From Heterostelium multicystogenum (taxonomy: Eukaryota > Evosea > Eumycetozoa > Acytosteliales > Acytosteliaceae): a stretch of DNA of 64,000 bases. Positions 24,364 to 36,018 of the stretch are shown here, piece after piece (within the stretch, counting starts at the first letter, position 1; each line of letters begins with the position of its first letter). Both the position numbers and the translations under genes were made by a program. The stretch is taken from NCBI GenBank assembly GCA_003667245.1, contig RCNN01000113.1, positions 32,179 to 96,178 of the forward strand. The letters run 5' to 3'. The notes under the pieces are model-generated. The model was not told the DNA's origin. It ran no database searches and saw only the letters and a program-made list of their open reading frames with translations.

Positions 24364-25046
24364 ATTTAATAGATTTAATCAATTACTAGATAATGATCAG
24401 TCACTATTTATATTTTGCTTTTTGTTTCACTAACAACCATAGAATTCATCAGAAAAAGAAATTAGAGTTCGAAAAATCTATCTAAAAAACATTTTCCATT
24501 TTGTGTTTTTGTGTTTTGGGACAGGGACAATCATTTTTGGGCTTTTTTGGGGAACACAAATATCTTAAAAACTTAGTTTCAACACCCATATAATGTTTAA
24601 ATACAGTGAATATCACTAAACATTCGGATGACCAAATTTATTAAAACATCGGGGCAAATTTTCTTTCGGATTTAGACTGGTGGATTATTTAAAAACTTCC
24701 TTTTGGGTCTGTGTATTTGGTATATCTAGGTATAAAATTCCAGTTTAAATCAATTAAGAAATCTTGCCCAAAAATATTACAACATATTTTTACATTTCGG
24801 TAGTTAAATTATTCTAATGATAATTCTTATCGGAAATCATGATAACTTAAAATTATATAAAATTCTAAAAATCTAGAGTTCCTCAGAATGAAAAGAATGT
24901 TAAATAATCAATTTTCAATTTTCTGATTCATAATAATTAAATATAATATAATTGTTAAAGTATAATATTTGTTAAAAATGTATGTAATTAAATAGATCTA
25001 ATTGTATAATATATAATCAAATTAAATTAACATTATCATATTTTAG
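24364..25046. promoter_or_regulatory. Divergent promoter region
   Basis: Lies between the unknown secreted gene (-) and the phospholipase C gene (+). It is very A/T-rich with a TA run at about 24008-24022. A short first exon of the phospholipase gene may lie within it (ATG at about 24890). Confidence 0.4.
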
Positions 25047-27372
25047 GAAAATATATATTTTTACAATTCATTTTCTACTGGTCACTTTATTATTCTTTTT
25101 AGAGATCAATGCCCAATACCACACCAGTTGTTTGTGTAATGATTTCCACTCATATTGTGGAAGTGAATACCCAGAATCATGTAACTTTGATAGTGACAAT
25201 CTCTATCAGTGTATTACAATGAACAAACCTCCTGTCTTAAGGGAAAAATGTCAAAATGGATGTTCAAGACCAAAAACTCCTAGTCTTGAATCCACATGTA
25301 CACCTAATGATGCTTCTTGTCAATGTTCAGGTTCTGCCAATCGTTGTGGATTTACCTTTCCAGAAACATGTGGATTCAACCAAACAAAAGTTCTTTCCAA
25401 TACATTGTTCCAATGTTCCGGAGAAGGTACTTTTCCATCAAAACTTTGGGAATGTCCAAACCGATGTTTCCATATTCCATTATCTAATGACACTTGTAAG
25501 CAGCCCCTTTCTGAATCAACCAAAGATGGACTAAAAAACATTAAACATGTGGTAATTTTGATGCAAGAGAATCGTTCCTTTGACAATTATTTTGGAACTC
25601 TTCCCGGAGTGGCCAACTTCAATGATCCTAATGTACTTCAAAGAGGTAACGATTTACCTAGTATTCTGTTCCAAGAGGATCCTCAATCAATATATTCACC
25701 AGATGGTCATATCTATTATCAATTTCCATTTAAATTGGATAATAATCCCAAATCAGATTGCTTTGCAGGTGGAACTATAAGTTGGGAACAATGTCATGGA
25801 TCTGTTAACAATGGTTTAAATGACCAATGGGTCAATTTTAGTTCTCCATCTTCATTTGGTTATTACATCAATGAATCAATTCCCTATTATTTTGATTTAG
25901 TCGAAAAGTTTACTCTGGCAGACCAATATTTTCAAGGTATTTTAGGCTCCACTTACCCAAATAGAATCTTTCATTGGTCAGGATCAATTGATGCAAGAGC
26001 TGAAACTCCAAGTGGCCCAAATATATACAACGATGTAATTCCACACCAAGATGGATTACTTTTCCTGAAATTCTACAAAATCTCAGTGTATCATGGCAAA
26101 TGTACCAGAATCTCAATGATGATTTCGATTGTAATCCATTAAGATGGTTTGATCAATATCAAATGGCTCCTAATAGTAGTGAATTATCATCTAGAGGTCT
26201 CAGTATAACTGGATTAGAAGCTATATTTGAAGCTATCAATATGAACAATGCTCCAATGGTATCATGGGTCGTTGCTCCTCAAGATCTTATTGAGCATCCT
26301 ATCAATGGGCCAGCTGCTGGTCAATGGTTAACAAAACAATTCGTTGATTACTTGGCAAATAGTACCAATAGTGCTTGGGAAGATACAGTATTCATTTTGA
26401 ACTATGATGAGAGTGGTGGTTTCTTTGATCATTTTGTCCCACCTGTAGCCCCTAATGGAACATTGGATGAATACACATATGATCCTGTTTACCCATCTAC
26501 TCCGTTGCCAATTGGACCTGGTCCACGTGTTCCAGCAGTTATTATCTCTAAATACTCAACAGGTAATAATGTTTTTGTTGAACAATCTGATCATACATCA
26601 GTTCTAATGTTCTTAGAGGAATGGTATGTTACATAAAAGTTGATGTAGTTTCTTTTTATTAATTTTTTACAGGCTCCTTGCAAGTGGAAACTTCACAGAA
26701 AATCAAGTGAGACATCCATTGATATCAAATTGGAGAAGAAACTTTATGTCAGATCTTACAAGATCATTAGATTTCTCTAAAAATGATGGATTCCAAATAC
26801 CTACAGTTTCAGTAAATCCTCCTGCTTGGAATAGTACACTACAAGAATGGGTTAATACTCGAGAATGTTTAATGTTACCAGGTTTCTATCCAGATATCTA
26901 TCGTCCTTCACCTTTCTATTCCTTAGAATATGGTCATAGAAAAGTGGTTGGTACTAATCCTGGAATTGGAAGATACTATGTTTTTGAAACATCTAATGGT
27001 ACCTTAAAATATGAAAATGATACCATTGAATTAGGTCCTATTCTCCCAATGAAAGCAATATCTGGACAAGTTTTTGTTTTTGTACCATCTCCAACCGGTT
27101 TTGGAACCAATATTGTATTCAACAATATTGGAAATACCTTATGTTTAGGATCAAATCAAGTCGACCAAGTTGTGATTAGTACAAACTGCTTTGATGAAAA
27201 CTCAAGTTGGATTATTAATGACCTTTCAAATGGAGCTGGACATTCAATTCAAAATGTTGGAAATGGATTCTACATATTTCTCAACCTAAATCAATTTGTT
27301 TTCTCTGAAAACTATACACCATTTTATCTCTACTCCGTTTCTCCTTTCAACTATGATGGTCAATTTCATTAA
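25047..27372 (+). CDS. Secreted phosphoesterase / phospholipase C, bacterial-type (PLC family)
   Basis: Phosphoesterase-family enzyme (acid phosphatase/non-haemolytic phospholipase C fold) that hydrolyses phosphate esters, probably outside the cell or in lysosomes. The mature N-terminus has two Cys-rich modules (CLCNDFHSYCGSEYPESC; CQCSGSANRCGFTFPETC), then the catalytic domain: HVVILMQENRSFDNYFGTLPG, SWEQCHGS, FTLADQYFQGILGSTYPNR, VSWVVAPQDL, DESGGFFDHFVPP, PRVPAVIIS and DHTSVLMFLEEW. An intron 26624-26672 (GTATGT...ACAG) leads to the C-terminal beta domain. A one-base frame change lies near 26050. The hydrophobic leader FLLVTLLFFLEINA precedes the Cys-rich part; its ATG is on an upstream exon that I could not settle. 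Confidence 0.85.
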
Positions 27373-28067
27373 ATATTAACAATATTGTTTTTAATACAAA
27401 ATATTTAAAACACTAACCTTTGACTTTATTTAAATTTGTTTATGTTTTAATGAGAAAGAATAGAATTTCTATTTCTTATTATTGTTATTGAAGTTGTTAT
27501 TGTTACTTACTGGTTATTGCAGTTGTTGAGTTACTATTGCTGCGTTGCTGTTAATATTGCTGTTGCTGTTGCTGTTGCTGTTATTGCTAATTATATTTAA
27601 ATGTCGAGAGACCTCTAAACTAAGTGTGGATAACTCTATCACCTTTAGTAAGTATATTAATTAACAGGTTGAACTACTAGCAATATATATTTCGTAAAAT
27701 ATAGATCTGCTGTTAGATTTAATAAACTATCTCTATTTAATAAATAAATCTGCTATATTTGTGTGCAATTGTATTTAGTTGTTTTTTTCATTTTTTTTTA
27801 CATAATAATAAATAAGCCAAAAATGTTATGATTGCCAAAATTTAAAAAATTGACTTTGAAAAATTTATATATAATTTTTTGTTTTTTGTGTAGAGCTAAC
27901 TTTAGTGCTGGGATTGTTAAAAACACTGAAAATTTGATGTGCTGATCAACCTAACTATTTTAATTTATGATCATTTTGGGAATCTCAAATTTTTATAATC
28001 ATTGTAAAAAATATGGTGGATGTATTATAAGCTTTATTTAATATGATTGAAAGGTCTTGTACAGTAT
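27373..28067. repeat. Intergenic region with TGC/TTG trinucleotide repeats
   Basis: (GCTGTT)n-like repeat at about 27536-27585 and A/T-rich flanks. The last 100 bases (from about 27955) are the 3' flank shared by copies A, C and D. No gene. Confidence 0.5.
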
Positions 28068-29221
28068 TTATTGTGATTGAAAAACATGTGTTGCATAGAT
28101 CATCGGATTTGCATACTCTTCATCAATTATAATATCAAATGTAACAAGATCAATCACTTTAGGATAAAGAATAGGTCCCCAACTTTGACTTAGACTTGGA
28201 TTTTGTTGAAGGATGATTGCATATCCATTTTCATCAAATACAAATGTTTCACATGCAGATGCAATCGATGTATTATAAATAGTGATGATATCTCGAATTG
28301 TATTTGATTGAAGATCGATTTGTGTCAGATATATTGGTGTAGATCCTAATATTGGATCTCCCTGATAATTTACAACACCAAGATACAACTTTGATTCATA
28401 TGAAAAAGGTGTTATCTGTGGATCCAAGAGTTCAATACTCAATTTGAATTGATAAGTGGTGTCTGAGAATGTATGATTTGATAAATAGAATACTTTGATA
28501 AAAACATCATACCCTTGGATTGGTGCATAAGCTGTGTAAATAATATCTGCTGATTCATCATAATAGATTGCTGGACTTATATAATCCAAGGAATTGTCTA
28601 AGAATTGATAGAATCTTGTTCTATTTGATCATTAAATGTTGATTTAAGTATTAAATATCTGAATATTGAATGATAAAGTAATAATACTTACGGTGCAGAA
28701 TAATCTGTGAAATCAACTGTAATAATTGAACTATTGGCATATCTCATATCAGTAACCATAGTGTAGATTTGATTTCTATTTTGATCCCATTGAATTGTTG
28801 TTCCAAGCATAAAGTAATAATGATATTCTTTCATTGGATGTTTTTCTTTATCGATAATAGTATTTTCTTTTGCATTGAATATTGAAATAGAACAATATAT
28901 TGCATCAGTTCCATTCAAATTTGATATCAAAGTTAAATAATTATTATCACCAGCCAATCCAAGTGTACCAACAATAGAAGGATCTCCAGAGATCTCAAAC
29001 TCTTCCAAAATCGAACCATTAATCAATGCAAATCGAGTATAAATATGACTATTGCTGAAACAATTCAAAGATGTTGGTGGTTCTCTCTAAAATTCATCAA
29101 ACAACAATGATATTAACATCAATAGAATCGATTGAACATTAAAATGATTACATACTGAAATCACAATTAAAACATTGAAAATTGTCAATACCAAAATACA
29201 AACAAATATTTGTCTTGACAT
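28068..29221 (-). CDS. Secreted repeat protein, family copy C (intact)
   Basis: Exons 29156-29221, 28692-29086 and 28068-28620 give 338 codons without a break. The signal peptide is one residue shorter than in copy A (MSRQIFVCILVLTIFN...VIS). The body is closely similar to A with changes such as NGTDAIYC and DMRYANSS; the latter motif is shared with copy E, which suggests C and E are close or exchanged sequence. Splice sites are all canonical. It should be functional unless the promoter inversion (see upstream block) matters. Confidence 0.8.
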
Positions 29222-29462
29222 TTTGATTACTTTTTTATATCAATTATTATTCTTTTATATTTGATAATATTTAAATCCAAAAGTGAATGATCAATAAACT
29301 AGAACAATTTAACTTGAAGCCTAAATTCTGTTCCCAAAAATCATATTTTTATTTTTCACATTGTCCGAATTGTTTAATTCCAATTTTCGGACCAAAACTT
29401 TTTAATTTGGGTTGAATAAAAATGAATTAACATTTTTCAAAGTAAAAATCAGATATTATTTT
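29222..29462 (-). promoter_or_regulatory. Upstream block of copy C with an inverted segment
   Basis: Same blocks as upstream of copy A, but the segment at about 29298-29335 that contains GAACAATTTAACTTGAAG is in the opposite orientation to A, B and D, so the CTGTAAGT donor-like site no longer faces the gene. The distal AGTAAAAATCAGATATTATT block (29441-29460) is in the usual orientation. Confidence 0.6.
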
Positions 29463-29689
29463 TATTTATTTTTTGGAATTAATTTTTTAATTTAACTCTA
29501 TGTTTTTCTGACTTGAAAACAAAAATTTGAATGAAATTTTATTTACAAAAAATATAACTTTGTACACATAAAATTTAATATGGTTTTATTTATAAATTCA
29601 CCAATTTTGATATATGTTAGATTAATTATTCAAAAGAAACTAAGAGTTTTAAGAATAGTTAAATGATTGACATTTTCAATAAATTTGTG

Positions 29690-30180
29690 TTGTTAATCCA
29701 AGTTGTCAACCAAATTTTTTGATTTTTTCAAAATAGCGGTGAAGATTTGTTGTTAGAGTCTCATTATTCTTGATGAATACACCTCTATAGTTGTTCAAAT
29801 ATTTGAAATAGTTGTAGTCTTAAATTAAAGTTCTCTACTTTTTGTCTGATAAATGAGAGAGCTGTGATGATTTCTTCATTCTCCAAAGTTAAGAGATTTC
29901 CCTTTATTGGTTCATATTCGAACAATCACTCGGACATTCCTTTATCAGCAAATATCACTTAGTTTTATCGTAAGTGAGAAATCAAACCACCTGATGATCA
30001 ATATCTTTGCATCATGCTTCCCTCCCTTGTATGGATTCCCATACCAACAACTGAGTCGTTTGTCAACACTAACTTCAATTAAATATTTGATTCCCCTTTT
30101 TTGGTGCTTCACGGAGAAGCGTTTCCTCTGGATCTCTTTGTTTTGAATTTTCCCTATTCCGCAAGAGTGGTGTCTACAGA
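29690..30180 (-). pseudogene. Decayed DDE-type transposase
   Basis: Read on the minus strand, pieces in more than one frame keep the order typical of eukaryotic DDE (PIF/Harbinger or IS4/5-like) transposases: VKHQKRGIKYLIEVSVD, CWYGNPYKGGKHDAKIL (the ..G..HD.. block), ADKGMSE, LLTLENEEIITALSF and IRQKVENFNLRLQLFQIFEQL (the C-terminal R..VE....RLK.F.I motif). Stop codons and frame changes rule out activity. I did not find terminal inverted repeats. The exact superfamily is uncertain. Confidence 0.55.
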
Positions 30181-30337
30181 AAGGTTAGGTTTTCACCATT
30201 TCCAATAAATCTTTCCTCCATACTTTAATTTATGATCATTTTGGGAATATTCTATTTTTTATAGTCATTGTTAAAAATATGGTGGAAGGATTGAAAGCTT
30301 TATTTATTTAATAAGTTTGAAAGGTCTTGTAGAGTAT

Positions 30338-31490
30338 TTATTGTGATTGGAAAATATAGGTTCCATAGATCATTGGATTTGCATACTCTTCATCAAGTAT
30401 AATATCAAATGTAACAAGATCAATCACTTTAGGATAAAGAATAGGTCCCCAACTTTGACTTAGACTTGGATTTTGTTGAAGGATGATTGCATATCCATTT
30501 TCATCAAATACAAATGTTTGACATGCAGATGCAATCGATGTATTATAAATAGTGATGATATCTCGAATTGTATTTGTTTGAAGATCGATTTGTGTCAGAT
30601 ATATTGGTGTTGCTCCTAATATTGCATCTCCCTGTTCATTATAAACACCAAGATATAGCTTTGATTCATATGAAAAAGGTGTTATATGTGGATCCAAGAG
30701 TTCAATACTCAATTCGAAATGATAAGTGGTGTCTGAGAATGTATGATTTGATAAATAGAATACTTTGATAAATATATCATAACCTTGGATTGGTGCATAA
30801 ACTGTGTAAATAATATCTGCTGATTCATCATAATAGATTGCTGGACTTGTATAATCCAAGAAATTATCTAAGAATTGATAGAATCTTGTTCTATTTGATC
30901 ATTAAACATTGATTTAAGTATTAAATATCTGAATATTGAATGATAAAGTAATAATACTTACGGTGCAGTATAATCTGTGAAATCAACTGTAATAATTGAT
31001 GTATTACCATTATTGATATCAGAGACTACAGTGTAGATTTGATTTCTATTTTGATCCCATTGAATTGTTGTTCCAAGCATAAAGTAATAATGATATTCTT
31101 TCATTGGATGTTTTTCTTTATCGATAATAGTATTTTCTTTTGCATTGAATATTGAAATCGAACAGTATAATGGATTGGTTCCATTCAAATTTGATATCAA
31201 AGTTAAATAATTATTATCACCAGCCAATCCAAGTGTACCCATGATAGTAGGGTCTCCAGAGATCTCAAACTCTTCCAAAATCGAACCATTAATCAATGCA
31301 AATCGAGTATAAATATGACTATTGCTGAAACAATTCAAAGATGTTGGTGGTTCTCTCTAAAATTCATCAAACAACAATGATATTAACATCAATAGAATCG
31401 ATTGAACATTAAAATGATTACATACTGAAATCACAATCAAAACATTTAAAATTGTGAACAATATCAAAATACAAATATTTGTCTTGACAT
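30338..31490 (-). pseudogene. Secreted repeat-protein family copy D (signal-peptide frameshift)
   Basis: Exons 2 (30962-31356) and 3 (30338-30890) are fully open with canonical splice sites and closely match copy A. Exon 1 (31426-31490) is 65 bases in place of 66 or 69: four bases are missing from a short ACAA/AAAC tandem, so translation from the only upstream ATG leaves frame within the signal peptide. It is called a pseudogene; a sequencing error cannot be excluded, since the rest is intact. Confidence 0.7.
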
Positions 31491-31773
31491 TTTGATTACT
31501 TTTTATATCAATTATTATTCTTGTATTTGAAATTATTTAAATCTAAAATGATCAATAAATAACTTACAGAATATAGACTTCAAGTTAAATTGTTCAACTA
31601 ATCATATTTTTATTTTTCCTAGTTGTCGACTTTGTTTGATTCCTGATTTTCTGATCAAACCTTTTTAAATTGGGTTACATTTTTCAAAGTAAAAAATCAG
31701 ATATTATTTTAACAAATTAGTGTGGTATCATTTAACTCATAGGAATTACTATTGAGTGAAAGCTATGCTTTAT
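31491..31773 (-). promoter_or_regulatory. Upstream block of copy D
   Basis: Has ACTTACAGAATATAGACTTC (plus-strand reading), GATTCCTGATTTTCTGATC and the AAAATCAGATATTATTTT block at about 31691-31708, matching copy A in order and orientation. Confidence 0.45.
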
Positions 31774-34562
31774 TTAACCCAATATTAATGTATTGGTTGC
31801 AATATTCATACACTAGTTTGTATCAATTATCATAGATGTGTTAGAAGTTTCAATACACTATTAAATCAATGGGCAACTTACTTGCATTAATATAGTCGAT
31901 TTTAAGTTCGAAAGATAGATGACTTCTTCGATTTCTATCGATTGTTTAAGGTTACTTCGGATTATGGTCAAAATGGCTCTGGTTTCGTAATCAATTTTGT
32001 TTGGATTGGCTTGTGGATGTCTAGCTAGATGATATTGTTTTGTAGCTTGTATGATATGAGGCAAGATGTTTGTCGCTGCTTCCGAGAGTCTATTTAGGTA
32101 TGGTGTATCTATGAGACGTAGACTTTCCCTTGTCAGACCACTTAGATATGGGAAAAGAACAGCTCCATGGCCCAGCGACTCAAAGATGACAGGTACAAGC
32201 TTCAATGCAACTTCGAATCTACTGTAAATACTGTTATAACTGTTGATTTCTTTAGGCGCACCCTCATCGTCGAAATGAATCTTACCAAGATCGCTTATTA
32301 AAATTCTCATCACAATATTAAATGTCCTTGAAAGGTACTTTTCAAAGGCTGGTCCCATAAGCGTGCAATAGTTGGTAATTACATCAAAGAATGTACCGAG
32401 ACACTTCATATCAATCTCCAGCACATTGACATCAGATAGGAGAATGAAAAGTGACCTCTCTACTTTAATCTTACTTTGGAACTTGTCATTTGCCAGATAA
32501 TCATAGGATTCCTCCATACCCATAACAATATAAGAAATGGTAGCAAGTGTAACTGTCCTTAATTCATTGGCAAAGGGATGTGATTCTAAAATCTTGATAC
32601 ACAACTCCATTATCTCATTATAATACTGAGAGTATATATAGGATTGATTATATTATTAATAGTTGTTGATTGGTACCTAATTCACGTTTATGAATATACA
32701 TACATTGTGGAAATTATGCCCTATAACATAGACAAACCTAGTAACTGTAAGCAATGCTTGAGTTACAACATTCAGCTCGTTTGAGTTTAGATATCTACAT
32801 ATGATAGTCGCAATGTCCGAATAGAACCCATTGATCTTTTCAGTATTAAATGAAAGATTATCGTTAAGTAGTATCGTATATATGGAATTGAGGATGACTG
32901 TTTGTAGAATGGGGATCTCCTCTTTGGAACGAAGTATCAGCTTGATAAAGTCCCAACAGAATTCGAATCGAACTGATATGCACTTGGAAATACATTTGGA
33001 AACGAAACTGTAGTACTCATATCTAACTAATGGATGCTCATCTCTATTAAGTGACGAAATGTCATTAATACTCAGGCGTTTACAGTTGCTATATGGATGT
33101 GAAGTTGTAGATCAGTATATGTCGATACTATATCAAAAACATTATTGTTGGAATAGCTACCCAAAGAGATAGTTGATATTGTCCTCTGATATTAATAGGT
33201 TATTTAGTACCCTAAGAATAGTATATCTCTCTTTCCATTCTTTGGAATGGAACATATATTTATATTCTTCAATTATCTTAGTAAAGAAAATATCAGAGTC
33301 CGAGAGGTGATATAGCAAGGACTCTGTATCATTGAGCGACATGCCGGTTATGGGGATATCTTCCATCGATATATGCTCTGCAAAAATTGTCATCTATATC
33401 TGTCATTCTCTTCACTATCAAACCAAAGTATAATATAAAATTATTGGTTCCATAAAATGTCTGGAAATCACTGGCTGACAGAGAGAATAGTATTAATTGG
33501 TTAGCTATAATAAATAACACTAGATTGTATTATGGAAATATGTTAGATACTCTCAATAACAACAATAGAAATTATTTAAAGAATATACCAAATAACTTAC
33601 TGTTATTACATCTATTGTTATTTGTTGATATAGAGCATATGTTAATGTTTAGTAGCTCTACAATCGGAAATAGTAAGTTTCGTAGTTCTAATCTTAATTC
33701 ATCAGACAAAGTTGATATATGCTAATGAAAAGTTATAATTAGTAAATTATTGTTCTTCAAAATAATATTACAAAAAAAAATTATTTACATAGTTCATGGA
33801 AAGTGATAGATATTTCAGATTTGATTGGAAATCTAGATTGATTATAGAATTTCCAAAGTTTGAAATCAGTAGTAACATCTTAATGAAAATCTTTAAATCT
33901 TGACACTTTTCCACTTCTTCAGTCTGGTTGTATTGAAGAGTATTAACCTTCATATTGGTATGTGAAATATAAGTAGAAATGTAGAATTGAATCAAATCAC
34001 TTGATTCCTTCCATAAACTATTAAATATATCAATGACTTCACTATCCATTAGTTTTAAAATCAAGCAATTCATTAAATTTAATAATTCATCCTCTTGAAC
34101 TTTATATTGATCTGTTGTTTAATAATATATTATTAGAACTTATTACATAGCGTTTACATTAGGATTATTAAATTCCTGTATTTACCATTATTAAATTGAT
34201 TTACTATGATTTTTTTAATAAAATTTAATAAAGTTTCATTGTTATAGTATTTGATAATGATATCACTTGATCTATTGAGAATATGGTATCTATCTCTTGG
34301 ATCACATTGATTCCATTCATTTCCATTTTCAACTATTGATATCAAATCCTTTAAAGTTTCATTGATTTCTTCTTTTGAAAACTATTACAATTTATTATTA
34401 TTTTAATATTTTTACTTTTTTAATTGAAAATCAATTAGTTTAAATATTATACACATACATCTTCATTTTATTTAAAGCAAAACAATTTAATTTAGAATTT
34501 ATATAATATATTCTAATACCAATTTTATTATTGATGTTTTCTCTGTTTACTTCTAATTCCAT
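31774..34562 (-). CDS. Importin-5-like karyopherin, truncated
   Basis: HEAT-repeat nuclear transport receptor resembling IPO5/RanBP5/Kap123. First exon at 34562 (MELEVNRENINN). Matching segments in order: WKERYTILRVLNNLLISEDN, HPLVRYEYYSFVSKCISKC, LRTVTLATISYIVMGMEES, VITNYCTLMGPAFEKYLSRT and SRFEVALKLVPVIFESLGHG, each with the two-helix HEAT look. The last exon ends either at the stop at 31861 or, through a GTAAGT donor there, at 31774 after CMNIATNTLILG. Either way the protein stops at about residue 700-730 of the roughly 1100 expected, losing the C-terminal HEAT repeats. Small frame changes occur near 34380 and elsewhere. It may be a divergent paralogue or a decaying copy. Confidence 0.65.
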
Positions 34563-34969
34563 GACTAATTCTAATTAAATCTTTCTATAATATTTTAAAT
34601 TATCTTTAATATCATATGAATTTATAATATATATATAAACTTCCATATTATTTATATGGAAAACGAATGATAAAAATAAATAAATATTTGTATTAATTAA
34701 TTTTACAATAATGATTAAAATACCATATATACACACACAAAACATTGAGATTCTACAACATTTACATTTGGGGGTAATAATAGATTGAACTAAATATATA
34801 CATTATTTTAGTGAGTTACAAAATTTAATAATGTTAAAAATGAACATATATTATTAAACTATGAACATCTATACCATTGTTGGCGCCAGAACTTACTTTT
34901 ACAAAATAAAAGATTAAAATTATAAAATACAGGTTTTTATTAATAAAAAAAATTACTATTATAAATTAA
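34563..34969. promoter_or_regulatory. A/T-rich spacer
   Basis: Nothing coding seen. It separates the 5' end of the importin-like gene from the 3' end of the GPCR gene, and is nearly pure A/T with TATATA runs near 34630. Confidence 0.4.
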
Positions 34970-36018
34970 TTATACCATGGGAGGAATCGATTGTCCTTTA
35001 GACTCTTCCAGTTGTATAGAATTTGGTGGATAATCTTTGTCATCACAGTTGTTAGAGGTTTCCATTTTCGTGATCCAAGTTGCATTATTTCGTACCAATT
35101 TCAGAATGCTTCTAAATATCCTCTTGTTCAAGCAGAAACATATAAATATCAAAATACCTTCTAACTGTGGAAGTAACAAACATATAGCACTCATTACATC
35201 CGCTGTTAAATTATAGTTGTTCGATGCATAGACTCCAAATGTAAAAATGATGAAAGGATTGTTGATAAAGAATCCACAGGCTAAAAATATTGAGAATTGC
35301 ACTCTAAACTCTTTGGACCTCTCTTTTCTATATTCTTCGGGTGTATTTTTGAGAGTTTCGTGAATATTCTTTGCAACTTTAATATACAAGATAATATTGA
35401 CGAGCATTGAAATTCCATATGGTATCCAAACTGATAATAAAACTACATTTGAGCTCTTTAAATAACAACTAAATACATATTGATTAGTATTTAAAAATGA
35501 TTTTGAGATCAAAACTATTGACAGATTTTACTTTTCTTGGCCAGTACTCTGAAAACTTTTAGTTGCTATCAGTATTACAGCCAAAATCAATGAAAGTCCC
35601 CAAGAAAATATATGATAACCTATTTCCAATGATTCTGCATTCTTGTTTCGCTTGATAAGAAGCTAAAGTAAAAGAATAAATTTTTAATATTTGAAGGAAT
35701 TAATTAATTATACTTATCTTTACATACCTGATAGAAATTCCAACTTATACAGAAATTCCAGAAAGCTTTGGAAATAAAAAAAAAGTATGCTAGCATACCA
35801 AATGGAATGCAAACTGTTGGATGTCGAGTGGATGAAAGGAAATAAAATAAATTGGTTAAACCAGTAGATATACATAGATACATTACAAGTTTGATTTGAA
35901 ATGATCTTTGTGTGTGTAAAATTAAAAATGTAAGAACTGTCAAAAAACAAAAACTAATATTTATACATGTAAGAACATCCACTGCTTTGACAATATCAAT
36001 AATATACTGAGGATCCAT
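34970..36018 (-). CDS. cAMP receptor-like GPCR
   Basis: Seven-transmembrane receptor of the dictyostelid crl/cAR group (family E-like). Exons 35728-36018, 35532-35662 and 34970-35468 splice in phase to 306 aa. Seen: TM1 ISFCFLTVLTFLIL, TM2 VMYLCISTGLTNLFYFL, a conserved Cys in the first extracellular loop (TVCIPFG), TM3 FWNFCISWNFYQLLIKR, GYHIFSWGLSLILAVILIA (TM4), CYLKSSNVVLLSVW, IPYGISMLVNIILYI (TM5), VQFSIFLACGFFINNPFIIF (TM6), LLLPQLEGILIFICF (TM7), then a short cytoplasmic tail. The tail is much shorter than in cAR1. The ligand is unknown. Confidence 0.78.

Noticed and set aside
32354..32360. CCCATAA motif, the dictyostelid small-RNA upstream element
   Set aside because: It lies within coding sequence of the importin-like gene, with no structured RNA downstream.
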